In this document: piece by piece, positions 36,909 through 48,968 of the stretch
How positions within the stretch are numbered: the stretch's first letter is position 1
How the letters are laid out: the number at the start of each line of letters is the position of its first letter
NCBI GenBank assembly: GCA_905250075.1
Contig: CAJNOP010000017.1
Coordinates: 2,218,770 to 2,282,769 of the forward strand
Origin: Rotaria sp. Silwood1
Taxonomy: Eukaryota; Rotifera; Eurotatoria; Philodinida; Philodinidae
Length of the DNA stretch: 64,000 bases
Direction of reading: 5' to 3'
The notes under the pieces: generated by a model
The model's input: the letters and a program-made list of their open reading frames with translations, nothing else
What the model was told of the DNA's origin: nothing
Database searches by the model: none
Translations under genes and position numbers: made by a program

Positions 36909-39371
36909 GATTTTCGTCTTATGAATAAGTAAAGGAAGTATTCAAAATGAATCCTCTTTTTGTGCTCTTTGATTAAACACCAACAAAATTTTGTGTTTCA
37001 ACTTGAAAGAAAGAAAAATTTTTTCTTTTGATGTTTATTCAACGATTTATAATAAAAGAAATCAGACACTGAAATAAAATTAAAGAAAGTTTCCTATGAA
37101 GTTGATTCATTATCGAACAAATTAAATCTTGACGTCATTCTTTTAGTATTTTCAGCCATTGAATAATATTGGTTTTTTTTTGTTTTCTTCAACAAACTAA
37201 AATCATGAAAGGTCTTCAACCAAAAAATACTGTCTCATCAATGTAAAGGAATTGATTTATTGACAATAGCAAACGAAAACATTTCAAGTAGAATTTCTTT
37301 TACTTCCTGATTGTTTTGTTTATAGTAGTCATTTAACTAACAATGGAATTTTATTTGTTTCCAAGTTATTTTCACTGCACAAAATTGATAAAACAAAGAT
37401 GACAACAATGGCTTATTTTGAAAAGAAATAAATGAGTTGAAATTTAAATCTAGGTTTTTTCGACTCTTCATCTGGAAATGTTGTTATTTTCTACAATGCA
37501 AATCATCGCAGTTACTTTCAACAATTTGCGAATTTCGGTTTGATTATTCAATACTTCATGTGTTTAAAATTCATCTGCTGCCTTTTCGACAGACGTCTTC
37601 ATATTGTTTTTCTTTTAACAGAGTAATTGTTGAAGATCAGCTCGATCTTTGTCTTCTGGTATTTGAATCTTTTTTGATCGATTCATACTTTTATTCGTTG
37701 ATTCTTTGTAAGAGTGGATATGTCAAATCCTCCCGAATCGAATCCCGTCGAAGGGAATCCATTTGTGTGGCTACTTCTATTCAATGTTTAAATAATATGT
37801 TTGATACATAATGGTTGATCACTATTAATACACATAGTCACATATTAACTTTTTAGACATTTAGAACATAGTTCCATTGCTAGCATTGAAACCATATTTA
37901 AATTTTCTATAAAAGCATATATTAACTAACTGCAAAATATCAATGGTCAAAAGTAAATGAGAAAACAAGACTGAATGACTATTGTTATATGCATGTAATA
38001 GCATTCTGTTGCAATTCATGCAAATATAAATTGATTTATCTTATGTTTGACCTTTCGAATTCTTATATGATTTATTCATATGTCTATTGATGAAAAATAG
38101 TGAATTCGATCGCAGAATGAAAGTCTTCGTTAAGATATTATTTCGAAATTCATTGTGCCTTTTTTACTTGTAGATTTTTATGACATATACGAAACAACTT
38201 AAGATGATGCTCGATATAAAGTTGATCAACTGTAAAAGAAATTCGATGTGCTTTTTTCTTTTTATTATTTTAACATAAGTCTTTTGTTTTTCTCCATTTC
38301 CCAAAGATTGATGTATGAATCAACCTATTGGAATAATACTTGAATTCGAAAGCAGCATAAAATGTGATCAAAAATACAAATCATTTGATTTTTCAGTTAC
38401 AAATGTGACATCTATCTCATAATAAAAACTCAAAAACAAATTTGAATATTCACAGTTGCCGTTATAATTATCATTGCCAATGATAGATTTCATCTATAAT
38501 GAATCAAGTTTTATGAATGATTTTCTTTTGTGTGGAACGTTTTTTGTAAAAGCAAAAACACCTGTGTCCATGATTTCAAAATCTGAAAACCATCGATCTT
38601 CACAAAAGTCGATAGGAAAAGATGCTGAAGAAAATCATTATCTTTGACGAGAAGATTGATGAAATGGATAGAATCTAGATGAAGTATTCCAAGCTTGAGC
38701 GTCTCTGAGTTTCTCTGATGGTTCGCGTTTGGCTCTCGTCGAAATGAACAAAATGTCGGTGACCAACAATTGGAAAAATCCGACATGAAATACCGAGGAT
38801 GCCGGTTTATATATTGATCTCATCAACGTCTATCCTCTGTAACATTTCGATAGTGTTACCTGTCATGTTCTGTGATGGAAGAGAGCCGTTATCACAAATG
38901 TTTGTCACGACATGTGGAGGCTGATGCAAAATTCTACCCTATATACTTCAATAAATCTTTCTCTTCTGATAGTTTTAAGAAGTCATATAACTTTGCACGA
39001 CCATCGCTGCTAGACAGCAACGTTCCTATCAGTGTAAAGGAAGAAGAAGAAAAAGAACTGTTGTCATAATCATTGTTTTGTCCTGTCAAATATTTACCTA
39101 CCAAGATTTTATTTGAAAAACTTGATTCTTTTTTCTTTGTCCGTCCATATCTTAACTTTGGTTGTTTTCTTTTTTTCTGTAAGTCGAAAATAGACAGAGA
39201 TGAGTGAAGAACACATATCCTTCAAGAAAGTATTAAATACAAACAAAGAGATTTAATATAGTTTTCTTTTCTCTAAATATAGATTCATTTACAATATTAC
39301 GAATTTCTGGATGAACGTCAATCAATTTTCTCTAATATCTGATTATAATTTTTTTAGTTTAATAACGTGAA
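36909..39371. other. Intergenic between the kelch remnant and array gene 6
   Basis: About 2.5 kb. Several short frames on both strands (37437-37811, 38511-38826, 38872-39069) match nothing I know. The shared upstream block lies at 39059-39106, overlapping the end of the last of these frames. A TTTTTTAG acceptor ends at 39357. Confidence 0.45.
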
Positions 39372-40130
39372 ATGAAGAAATCAGAACAAGAAATTCACTA
39401 TTCATTCGACCATCATTATGAGTTATTGTTGCAACAAAAGAAAAATATATCTGAGAAGCTGATCAAATGGAGTACTAAACTTATTCATCGGATTGAAGTT
39501 CATGTAGCCGAACAAAATAAACTTCTCGATGAATACTTTGAAAATGAAAAATATCTTCTCGAAACTAAACGCAAACAATTTTTGACAGACATTGCTATTT
39601 ACAATAAAAAGAAAGACAAAGAACAAATAAAACGATTAATTGCTGAATGTAAAGTTCTAATATTTGACTTAGCGAAGACTCATCGATATGAGCAATCAAT
39701 CTCATTTATGCGAGTAATGAAAGAAGAACAATTACCATTGGAACATCAAGATAATAACAATGAGCATAAATCTCAAGAAAATCAATTTCATAGAAGATTA
39801 GCTGAAGACAAAGTCAATAGTATTCGTACTAGTGTAAATGCATATCAAGTCACATTGATAGACCTAACATCTGAAAATACTAAAAAAACAACGTGAGTTT
39901 CTGTTTTAACATTATCTAATGTTCATTGTATTTTCATTTAAAGTCGAAGATCAACAATGACTGTTACTTTACCTGAAATTAAACATTCGGCAATTGATGA
40001 CAAAAATTCAAAACTTAATGTTAAAACTCGATCTGATTCGATGGACAAATGTCCTTTATGTTTTATGATATTTCCACAGAGGATGAAACATGCAGATCGA
40101 GAACAACACGTTAACGAACATTATACATAA
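39372..40130 (+). CDS. Coiled-coil/UBZ1-like finger protein, array gene 6
   Basis: Exons 39372-39892 and 39944-40130, 235 residues. The coil block starts almost at the ATG (EIHYSFDHHYELLLQQKK), keeps the Trp (LIKWSTKLIHRIEVHV), the IAIYNKKKDKEQIKRLI helix and a variant of the end motif (ECKVLIFDLAK). It is rich in Lys and Glu. The finger reads KCPLCFMIFP...HVNEHYT with Cys210, Cys213, His229 and His233 and ends without the acidic tail. Phase-2 intron; ATG 14 nt after the acceptor. The short N-terminus shows that the residues before the coil are dispensable in the family. Confidence 0.86.
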
Positions 40131-42000
40131 ATGATTGATTAGAAATACGCTAAATACTGATCCAGATATTAATATTTTACAAGTGCTTGTTCTTTTTCTT
40201 TTTAATTGAAAGATTGAACATTCGTTTGACGTTTATAAAAATTTGCATCTCAAATTAAAAGAATACTAATTGAAAGTATTAGTAGCTGATATATGCCATA
40301 GCAATCATTGATAGATATATAAACTGAATTTTTTTCAGCATATATGTGATGTTACTTTGATTTTATCATTGATAATTGCTTCGATCATGAGTTTTTCCTT
40401 TTTCCAAAAATTGTCAAAGGTGAAAACATTTAGTTTTTAATTTCATTTTCTCCATCAAACAAATTCACTTTGCTCCAAAACATATTTTTCTATTTCTTAT
40501 AAGTGCTTTTAACAGTTATTTTATTTTTCATTTTAATCAGTTATTGAATTCATGTCTCCTCTAAAAGCTAGAGTTAAAGTAATACACAAAACTTTTGTAT
40601 CCTTAGTATCTTTATCTTTTGTACTTATACATGAACAGGAACAGATGTAGCATCCTTCGGGTTGGAGTCGGATATAAGTGTGAAAAATTTTTCGTTAACC
40701 GGACTCTAGTCGGAAAATTTTGAACCGAACGCTCTCTAAATAAATGGTAAACAAATGTTTTTTTTTTCTAAGATCTTTATTTCATAATGAATCATTTTCT
40801 CTTTTCTAAATAAGGCTAATACACTTCTATCCTTGTTGGTTTCGGTGAACATTTTCATTTTAAACAAAACTTTAAAAAGTCTTCTTTCTTGTCTAGTTTG
40901 CAGCATTATTTTCTCGATTTTTGTAACTTTTTTTGAAAATAAACCTTTGCAAACATGCTGTCTTTAAATGCTGCTATGATTGCACCCATTAAATCTAATA
41001 TTGCGACTATATAATTTTACATATATAGTTAGTTCAAACAAAGTAAATTAATAGCTTCATTGATTAAATTTTTTGAAACAATTAAGTATGTTCAGGAAAA
41101 ACTTTGCATATAGATTTTCGATTTTGATGAATTCTTTACAGAATGTATTATTTAATTTTCAAAAATATTTTTCAAAATTTCAAGGCTTATAATTGGAAAT
41201 TTCAACAGTGAAAGGTATCGCACTGCGTTGTGTCACATCGCTAACGTAAAGTTTTCAATAATAACTTCATGAAACGAAGGTCTATAAAGCTAAGTTTTTA
41301 TATGTTTATTTCGCGAAATCATGCCATCAACAAATGAAATTGTCCATATATTTTAATAAACCATTGGTAAACATGAGCTTCATATCATCTCTTAAGATAG
41401 TAGAGTGCAAACTATGCCATGAACAACTTCAAGTTTTAGAAGATCAACAGCATATGAAACTTGATTAGCTTACAATATACATTTCAAAATAAATTTTTGC
41501 TTTAGCTTAGAGTAATATTTATTTAAAATATTTTTGTTGATTTATTTTGCTATTATAAGTCGTCAACAAGTCAGTATATTCAAATACAATTGTGAAAAAT
41601 CATTAGGTATGAGAAACATAATTATTTATTGTACTATTTTTTAATCATAGATTTCTGAGGATATAATGTTACTTTTCTTCAATATAAGAAATACTTGTTT
41701 GACATGTATTTTAAGTTGTTATGAAGAAAAGATGAAAAAGAAACTGTCATTATTACTATCAGACTAGTCGTTTTCTTTCTGTCATCTATTTACTTGCAAA
41801 GAAAATTTTTTTTTTTGAGATGCTCGATTTGTTTAAGTATTCATCTTTGAATTTTCTTTTCTAAGTAAAAAAGTAACGAACATAAATGAAGATCACATGC
41901 AATACATGAAATTTATTCCGTATGCTTATCAAAAATTAGTTTTTAAAATAAATCCTCGAAAAATTATGTTTCAACATGTGTTTGATTTTTAAGCTATTTT
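40131..42000. other. Intergenic before the dead array copy
   Basis: About 1.9 kb. A patch at about 40650-40745 belongs to a degenerate dispersed repeat also seen near 46.1 and 63.4 kb. A version of the shared upstream block lies at 41741-41797. No gene seen. Confidence 0.45.
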
Positions 42001-42621
42001 AGATAATTATTATTGATATTTGTTGGCTTTTTGATGTCCAGGCTTTCACTACTTGATTATACTCTTGTGAATAGCTAACCAAAAAAAAATGCAAATGCAT
42101 TAATTCAGCATTATGAGATGACATTATCTGATCAGAAATCAAATATATTGAATGATATTAATAAATGAAGAGATACAGTTATTGACAATATTCGTCCATA
42201 TGTTTGTAAGCAACTGAACCACCTATTAAATTGATTCATCTAACATGATGAGAATCAATAAATATGAATTCGATATAGTTGACACTAAAAATGATAGATT
42301 AGAGAAGCAATCAATAGTAATAGATGACAAAAAAAAAGCGATAGAAGGACACATGCAGATACATCTGTAAAATTAACGTCTACAAATTCTAAAGAAATAA
42401 AGTAGGTTTTTATATAAGCTATGCGATACATTTTGCGAGGTTTCATTTTCTATCTAAGTCCACGATCATTAATCATAGAAATCTCAAGTTATGATGGTCA
42501 GTCAACGATCAATTGTAATGATATATTGGACAAATGTTCGAAATGTTGTATGGTCTTTCTATTAAATATCGTATCACTTGATCGAATTGCTCATGTTAAT
42601 GGACATATTTTGAATAATTAA
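42001..42621 (+). pseudogene. Dead copy of a coiled-coil/UBZ1-like gene (array copy 7)
   Basis: Starts right after an acceptor and an ATG (42034) that align with array gene 2: MSRLSLLDYTL against MSRFSLLGFTF, then ALIQHYEMTLSDQKSN against ALFQHYEKALSDQKSK. The frame is broken by stops (TAA in place of the Gln codon after the N-terminus, and TGA in place of the conserved Trp), and roughly 85 codons of the coil are missing. The intron border is still recognisable, and the finger region (DKCSKCCMVF...HVNGH, ending 42621) retains all four zinc ligands with the right spacing. It is a decayed duplicate of gene 2 rather than of its neighbour gene 6. Confidence 0.85.
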
Positions 42622-44140
42622 GGAAATCATTTGATAACATTCTTAAATATTTGTTTCTTATAAAACACTTGGTTTTTTTAAGTACATCATGTATTCTCTA
42701 CTTCTGAATTCTGTTTGGAATCGAAAATCCTTTAATTTTTCCATAAAACATAATTTTCTTTGAGAAAATCAAATTGCAATAATTTCTATTCAAGTCATCT
42801 CTAGATTTATTATTGTCATCATTAGTTAAATCGCTTATTAGAATAAATCTAAGTATGTTCTGATTGTAATTTTTCTTGGGTGAATTAAAAAATCTTCTAA
42901 CAGCTACTAAAACTGATTAGACATATTGATAGACAATTCTATAAAACATACATGATTATCCATGAAAAGATTTCTTTCTCAATTCTTTTGATTTTTGTCA
43001 CCAACTGTGAATAGCTGATATTTTAAAAATGTGATTTCCCTTATCATTTTGTTTTCCAAGTAACAAATATTAAAAAGAAAAATAATCACTTGAATATCTT
43101 ACGAGAAAATTTCTGTAACTAATACCTTCTGGTTGACTTCATATTTCGTTCATAAGTAGGACTCACAATGTAGATGAAAACTTGAAACAAGTTCATTTCT
43201 TAAAAGCATTGATGTCGAGATTCATCTAAACTATCTTGGAACCGAACAATTGAAATTGTTGACTCAACCGGCAAAAAACCGTTGTATTTACTATATCAAT
43301 TAAGCAATCAGATATACAATGTAAAATTCGTGTAGCTATTGGAGTTTATAATAATAACAACTCATATTTTAGTCCATTGTATTTCATCAAGAAGCACATG
43401 ACAATAAATATTGAACAACATTTATACAATGCTATGATTGACTTTTTTCAATAATCATATGATTTCCTTACAATTGACAAGTTTCATATATTATTATTAG
43501 AAATAATTATGTAACACAGCTGAAAGTTATTTCAATTCGTAAAAGTTCTTCTCTGATATTTTTTTAATGAAAGTATGAATTGAAAACTACTGGTTATTAA
43601 GGTTTTATGAGACTAGCTTAAAATTAGTTTAAGAAAGTACGCTCGGAATTTCGAGATGAAAAATTTTTAGTTTATATCAAAATTAACTTCTAATACATGG
43701 TTAACTTTTCACGAGTGTAATAAATTCATTTAATGAAACAAAAATATGCTGAAAATCAGATCGGTAACCGGTGCAGTATAAAGATATTTGATATATTAGT
43801 GACATCACAGCATCCACATTGTTGGATGTGTTCTATTAATTAGACTAATTAGTGTATAGGATATCGAAGTTCTAGAGAAGAACCTCTTAGTTAGCTAAAA
43901 GTAAATATGTACTAACAAGAAAAATATCAATCGAATAACACAAAATTTCTTCAGAGCTGATTGATTGATAAGCCGCCATAATCCAATTCTTTTCTTTGTC
44001 AACCATAATCAATGATAATAATATTCTGTTTTTTTTGTCAATTGAAAAATACTAATTTTAATTTTTAAAATTCAAAGTGAAATTTGTTTTTCATTTTTTT
44101 ATAAATAAAAATTTACGCATAGAACGACATCTAACGTCAA
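42622..44140. other. Intergenic before FKBP4
   Basis: About 1.5 kb of AT-rich DNA with no supported gene; it should include the distal promoter of the FKBP4 gene. Confidence 0.45.
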
Positions 44141-44153
44141 GAAGCTTCTCGAA
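44141..44153 (+). promoter_or_regulatory. Heat-shock element before FKBP4
   Basis: The sequence GAAGCTTCTCGAA is three alternating perfect units (GAA, TTC, GAA) at 5-bp spacing, the binding site for a heat-shock factor trimer. It lies about 60 bp upstream of the FKBP4 ATG. FKBP4/5-type proteins are Hsp90 co-chaperones, so heat-shock control makes sense. The transcription start is not known, so the element could fall in the leader. Confidence 0.6.
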
Positions 44154-44212
44154 AGAAAGCAACATAATTTATTTCCTTTCTTTTCATTTCATTCATTTAG
44201 CCAACACAAATC

Positions 44213-47200
44213 ATGACATCAATGGAAACCGAACAAAAAACGACATTTCAAGGCGAAGATATAACTCCTGAAAAAGATGGAGGTTTGTTATAAAAACAAT
44301 TAATGTCATTTCAATCTTTCAAATACTTATTTTCCGTTTTTCTTTTTTAATTTTATTAAAGGTATTCTCAAAGAAATACTTAAAGAAGGTCATGGTGATG
44401 AACGACCATTAGCAAATGATAAAGTTTATGTACATTATGTTGGTACATTACTTGATGGAACTAAATTTGATAGTAGTCGAGATCGTAATCAAAAATTTGA
44501 TTTTGAACTTGGAAAAGGTTCAGTTATTAAAGCATGGGATATTGGTGTCGCAACAATGAAACGTGGAGAAATTTGTCGTTTAACATGTAAACCTGAATAT
44601 GCATATGGTGAAAGTGGTTCAGGTGATAAAATTGGTCCAAATGCAACATTAATTTTTGAAATTGAACTTTTTGACTTTGTTGGTAATGTCTTTTCTATCT
44701 TGTTTCTTTGAAACCAAAACAAAAAAAAACAAAAATTTGAATTTTTATTTCCTAGGTGAAGATTTAAGTGAAGAAAAAGATCACAGTATTGTTCGACGAA
44801 CATTAATAAAAGGTGAAGGATGGGCGAAACCAAATGATGGTGCTACTGTTGAAGTTATGCTTAAGGGTACTCATAATGATCATGTATTCGATGAACGAAC
44901 TGTATCATTTACTGTTGGTGAAGGTTTCTTACAAAATATTCCTGAAGGGTTTGGAATTATTTTAGTTTTGTGATTAATTAATTTCTCCTACGGGAGTATT
45001 TTTAGTGTTGAACATGCTGTTACAAAAATGACAAAAAATGAACATGCTCAGTTAAAATTAAAATCTAAAGCAACAACTGGTGTAGAAAAATTTAACATAC
45101 CAAAAAATACTCCTGTTCAATATGATGTTACATTAGTGAATTTTGAAAAAGTTTGTAAAGATGATTAAATTAATAAGAACAATTTTTTTTTTCTTTTTGT
45201 TTATTCTATAGGCTAAGGAATCATGGTCAATGAATGATGCAGAAAAACTTGAACAATCTGAAATTTTAAAAAAACGTGCTGCACAATTAGTTACAGTAAG
45301 AATATCAACAAATTTTTTTTTTAACTGTAGGCTGGTTTGAATGAAGTATTTCAAAGAAGTTCTTTATCATTGAATAAGAATTTCGTATTTGTAGACTATT
45401 ATCAAGAGAATTTATAAATACTATAAAGTTTTAAAAATTTTTCCTCAATGTTGCTCGACTGGGAAAAAATATTATTTTTTCTTGGCTTGTATTCAATATA
45501 AAACTTGATAAAAAAAAAGTATTATTTTCATAAGTAATTCATTTAGAATAGAAATAAGCACACGGATGTTCACATCAAACTTCACCACTAAACTATACAA
45601 AAAAAATAATAAAAGCAACAGCCTACAATAGAAAAATAGATTCAAAACATTTAAAGTAGAAATGTGTACAGTAATGTAACTGTAAGGATTAGAAAGTTAT
45701 ATAAGGTAGAATTTGAATTTGTAGCAACATCAATATTTACAGAAGTTAGTGGCAATGTTCTTACTAGTTTTTTTTCTTGCTGAAGGGCGAGAATGTATTT
45801 TTGAGAGTCTCCACACATAGTACGTAGTATTATAATCACAAAGTCCCGGAGGCCAACCTGACTTTCAAAGGGATGTCGCCCTCTCTGTCATCATGCTGGA
45901 TAAAAACACTAGTTAGCGGTACAAGCACTACTGTGGTATAGTGACTATAGTCTATCGCGTTCAAGAATTTCTGAATCCAGATCCGAACCTAATAGTAACT
46001 AGGTTTAGATCCTACAGTCAAAAGGAGTCTCGATGTTTTTTTTCGATTTGTTTTTATAAATAAGTTGAAAAAATAGTATTATATGTATTATAGTCTTCTT
46101 TCAACTAGTGAAAATTTTTAAACTCGAGCCCGATGGGCTCTGATAGTAGTACCATCGGTATCGTACTATATCACTATGCCCTCTATAATGGAGTGCAGGG
46201 TTTGACCGCTCGTACGAAAACATCCTTGGAAAATTTTTCGATACCACTCAGTCTGCGAAAATTCTTCGAACACCAAATTCTACATCTCTGCTTTAATACC
46301 ACTATATTGTTTCTATCTTCGATGTGTCTTTCTTTTTTGGAACTTGTCGGAAAGCCAAATTTCCTCCGAGTTCTAGAAAATTTTTCTCAGTCAACATAGA
46401 AAAAGTTATTCCCACTCATCTCTAATCTAAAGTAATATATTAGCTCTTGAGAGTCTTGACAAACTGCATCGACTTGAGTATTTTCTTTGAACAATAAGGA
46501 ATTAAATTTCAACAAAACTTCGAAAAAAATTAATAAAATACCTCAAATATTCGAAATAAGAAAACTCGTATGTAGCATAAAATCATAAAGAAAATAATGT
46601 TGCCAATCGGAAACAACTATCCAGTATAATGTACGTTATATCGATAGTTGCGTTTTGACTGAAAATCTACTGCCAGTATATCATCACTTCTAGTTAGTAA
46701 TGCAACACACTGATAGATAGTGCAAAACAAATGTGTCAGCTACGAATGGATTCATTTATCTATATTATAGTGTAAATTATTTAATTATAAAACTGTAAAA
46801 GTCTTTTGTGTGGATGAATTAAAATAAAAGTTTATTCTTAAGAAGAATGGTTATTGTCTATATTAACGAATTACAAATTGTTATTTGTTTATATTTTAGG
46901 ATGGACATTATCGAGTTGCTATTAAAAAATATAGTAAAATTGGTGATTATCTTCAAACAACAACTTATGAAAATGAAGATGATAAAAAGAAAGCTGAAGA
47001 ATTTAAAATAAGTGCACAGTCAAATACTGCTCTATGCTATTTAAAATTAAATGACCATACTGAATGTATTCGTGCATGTGAGAAAGCATTAGAATTAGAT
47101 CCAAAAAATGAAAAATGTTTATTTCGTCGTGGTCAATGTCAATTATCAATGTCAAATTTTGATGATGCTATGAAAGATTTTCAAGAAGTTTTAAAATTAA

Positions 47201-47466
47201 ATCCATCAAATAGTGCTGCTAAACAATTTATTCAAAAATGTCGTGAAGAAATGAAAGCTTATCATCAAAAAGAAAAACAATTATATGCTAGTATATTTGC
47301 TAAAATGGCTAAACAGAATGAAAAAGTATGTTTAAAAAATTTTTCATGATAAATAATTATATATGTTTTGTTTTTCTAGGATGAAGCCGAAACTACAAAT
47401 GGTGATGCCAAAACGAATGAAGAAAATAAAAATGAACAAACAACCACAACAACAACAACAAATTAA
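44213..47466 (+). CDS. FKBP4: FKBP52-like peptidyl-prolyl isomerase co-chaperone
   Basis: Hsp90-bound immunophilin with two FKBP domains and a TPR domain. Exons 44213-44282, 44362-44682, 44756-44948, 45006-45150, 45212-45295, 46900-47325 and 47380-47466 give 441 residues, close to human FKBP4 (459). The first FKBP domain (about 25-131) keeps the ligand-pocket residues: [20 protein letters not shown], the Tyr of EYAYGE and the Phe of IFEIELFDF. It is therefore probably an active isomerase. The second (about 150-244) is divergent, as in FKBP52. The link [15 protein letters not shown] leads into TPR helices ([36 protein letters not shown]) and a Thr-rich tail. The 1.6-kb intron 45296-46899 carries repeats. 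A heat-shock element and a TTTAG acceptor (44199-44200) precede the ATG. Confidence 0.96.
45296..46899. repeat. FKBP4 intron with degenerate repeat patches
   Basis: This 1604-bp intron contains patches richer in G and C than the surroundings at about 45840-46030 and 46105-46260. They include the hairpin GAGCCCGATGGGCTC (46126-46140) and an inverted pair GATCCGAACCTA / TAGGTTTAGATC (about 45990-46015). The second patch resembles stretches near 40.7 and 63.4 kb. A plus-strand frame at 46133-46399 is unrecognised. Probably old repeat insertions. Confidence 0.45.
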
Positions 47467-47597
47467 TTCATATACGTTTCCATTCCATGCTAATCAAGAT
47501 TTGAAGCAAAATAGTTAACCAACTGTTCTGTGTTCGTGTATTATCGTGATACTAAACATTATAGTTCTCTTTCTTTCTTTTTCTTTTTCGTTGATCT

Positions 47598-47603
47598 TTT
47601 ATT
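47598..47603 (-). terminator. Possible poly(A) signal of TMEM144
   Basis: Reads AATAAA on the minus strand, about 90 nt past the TMEM144 stop and within 30 bp of the opposing signal of FKBP4, so the two 3' UTRs would overlap. Confidence 0.4.
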
Positions 47604-47630
47604 TGTCGTCTTTTGCTAAAAGTAAGATGA

Positions 47631-47636
47631 AATAAA
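47631..47636 (+). terminator. Possible poly(A) signal of FKBP4
   Basis: AATAAA, about 165 nt past the FKBP4 stop codon. It lies between the two convergent stop codons. Confidence 0.45.
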
Positions 47637-47693
47637 AACAAAGCGGTTATATGCGATTAACAAAAAAATAAAATAAACACAGTGCACTAATAA

Positions 47694-48968
47694 TTATGCT
47701 GAAAGACCACTAAGAATAGCGGCAAGAATTCGAATAAGCATACCAATACCAAGAAATATATAATTTTTTCTTCCTTGAATTTCTCGAAATAAAAATAATG
47801 ACCATAATGAAGTTACAATACCCGGTAGAACATTAACAATTGGATAAGCGACTGCATTTTTTAATGCACTAATGGCAACAATGAAACCAATATTTGCTAT
47901 TCCCCACATAGTACCACTAACCATAGCTGGTAACGCAATAGATGGATAAATAGATGGTTTATTACGTTTGAATGCTGCATATATAATAAAATAAAATAAA
48001 GATGAAAGAAGAACACCTGAATATTGTGAATTAATATAATAAAGACCATTATTAGGTGGTAATTCATCATTATGTTTATAATTTTCTGCATGATCACGTA
48101 TATATTGATCAGGAATAAACATTACTCCATAAAATATTCCAGCAGCACTAGCTAAAACACAACCTACTATTTGTTGTACTCTGTCACTTAATCGATTAAG
48201 AAATGGAAAATCAGTTTCAAGATCTACGCTCTCTTCAGCATTGGTACTTTCAGCCTTTTCTAATTCAATTGATGATCGATCATCATCTACATTGGAACTT
48301 TTAACAGCTCTTGGTGCTGTTGTTGATTTAATAAAAAGAAAAAATATTCCACTAAGCGCAGCTAATATAACTGATGCATAATTCATTGCTAATTTGGCTG
48401 AACCTTGTGGTACTTGTGGTTGAATACCAAAAATACCAAAACGACCACCTGCCCAACCCGTAATTAAACTTGTTGTTCCCCATATCAGTAAACCAACAGC
48501 AAGTCCACAAGTCTTTATACAAAATACTGTAACAAGATTTCCTGTTGTCCAGAGTACACCTAAAAATAATTTTAGATAAAAAATATTAAAAAAAGAAAAC
48601 GAAAGATTTTATTTGTTACCTCCAAGAAGTACAAGTGGATAGAAACGTTGATTACCCAAAATAAGATCAAGTACAAGACCCACAACCCAAACAGCAACAC
48701 AGAATATAAATTGAAAAAAAAATCCATCACCAGCTGAAAATTGTTTTACGGGTAATAAGTTGGATCCGAAAAAAATTGATGCTACAAGACATCCAACAAA
48801 ACCTGCCCAACGTGGTACTGGATTTTCAGTTGTTTGACCAGTAGTAGTTGAATTGTTAAGTTTGTTAGTGTCTACAACGTCGTCGACAACAGTCTCAGAG
48901 ATGCTACTTGTTATTGATGATAGAATACATATTAAAATCAATAGAAATGTGTTTCGTGAACTTATCAT
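47694..48968 (-). CDS. TMEM144: TMEM144-like membrane transporter
   Basis: Multispan membrane protein of the TMEM144 branch of the drug/metabolite transporter superfamily, a group proposed to move carbohydrates. Exons 48968-48620 and 48559-47694, 404 residues. The N-terminus is a hydrophobic signal-like segment (FLLILICILSS) followed by a Thr/Asn-rich lumenal or extracellular stretch. The conserved core begins with GCLVASIFFGSNLLPVKQF. The middle carries GLAVGLLIWGTTSLITGWA, then GGRFGIFG, a TMEM144 hallmark, and a long acidic Ser-rich loop separates the two halves. The last helices include LPAMVSGTMWGIANIGFIVA and VLPGIVTSLWSLFLFREIQG. About ten membrane segments are expected. It converges on FKBP4 and diverges from the orphan membrane protein. 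Substrate not known. Confidence 0.93.

Noticed and set aside
38511-39069. Short frames on both strands before array gene 6
   Set aside because: No similarity to known families or to the array; no good start or splice context, and the plus-strand frame runs into the shared upstream block.
46133-46399. 88-residue frame in the FKBP4 intron
   Set aside because: Lies in a degenerate repeat patch and shows no protein signature.
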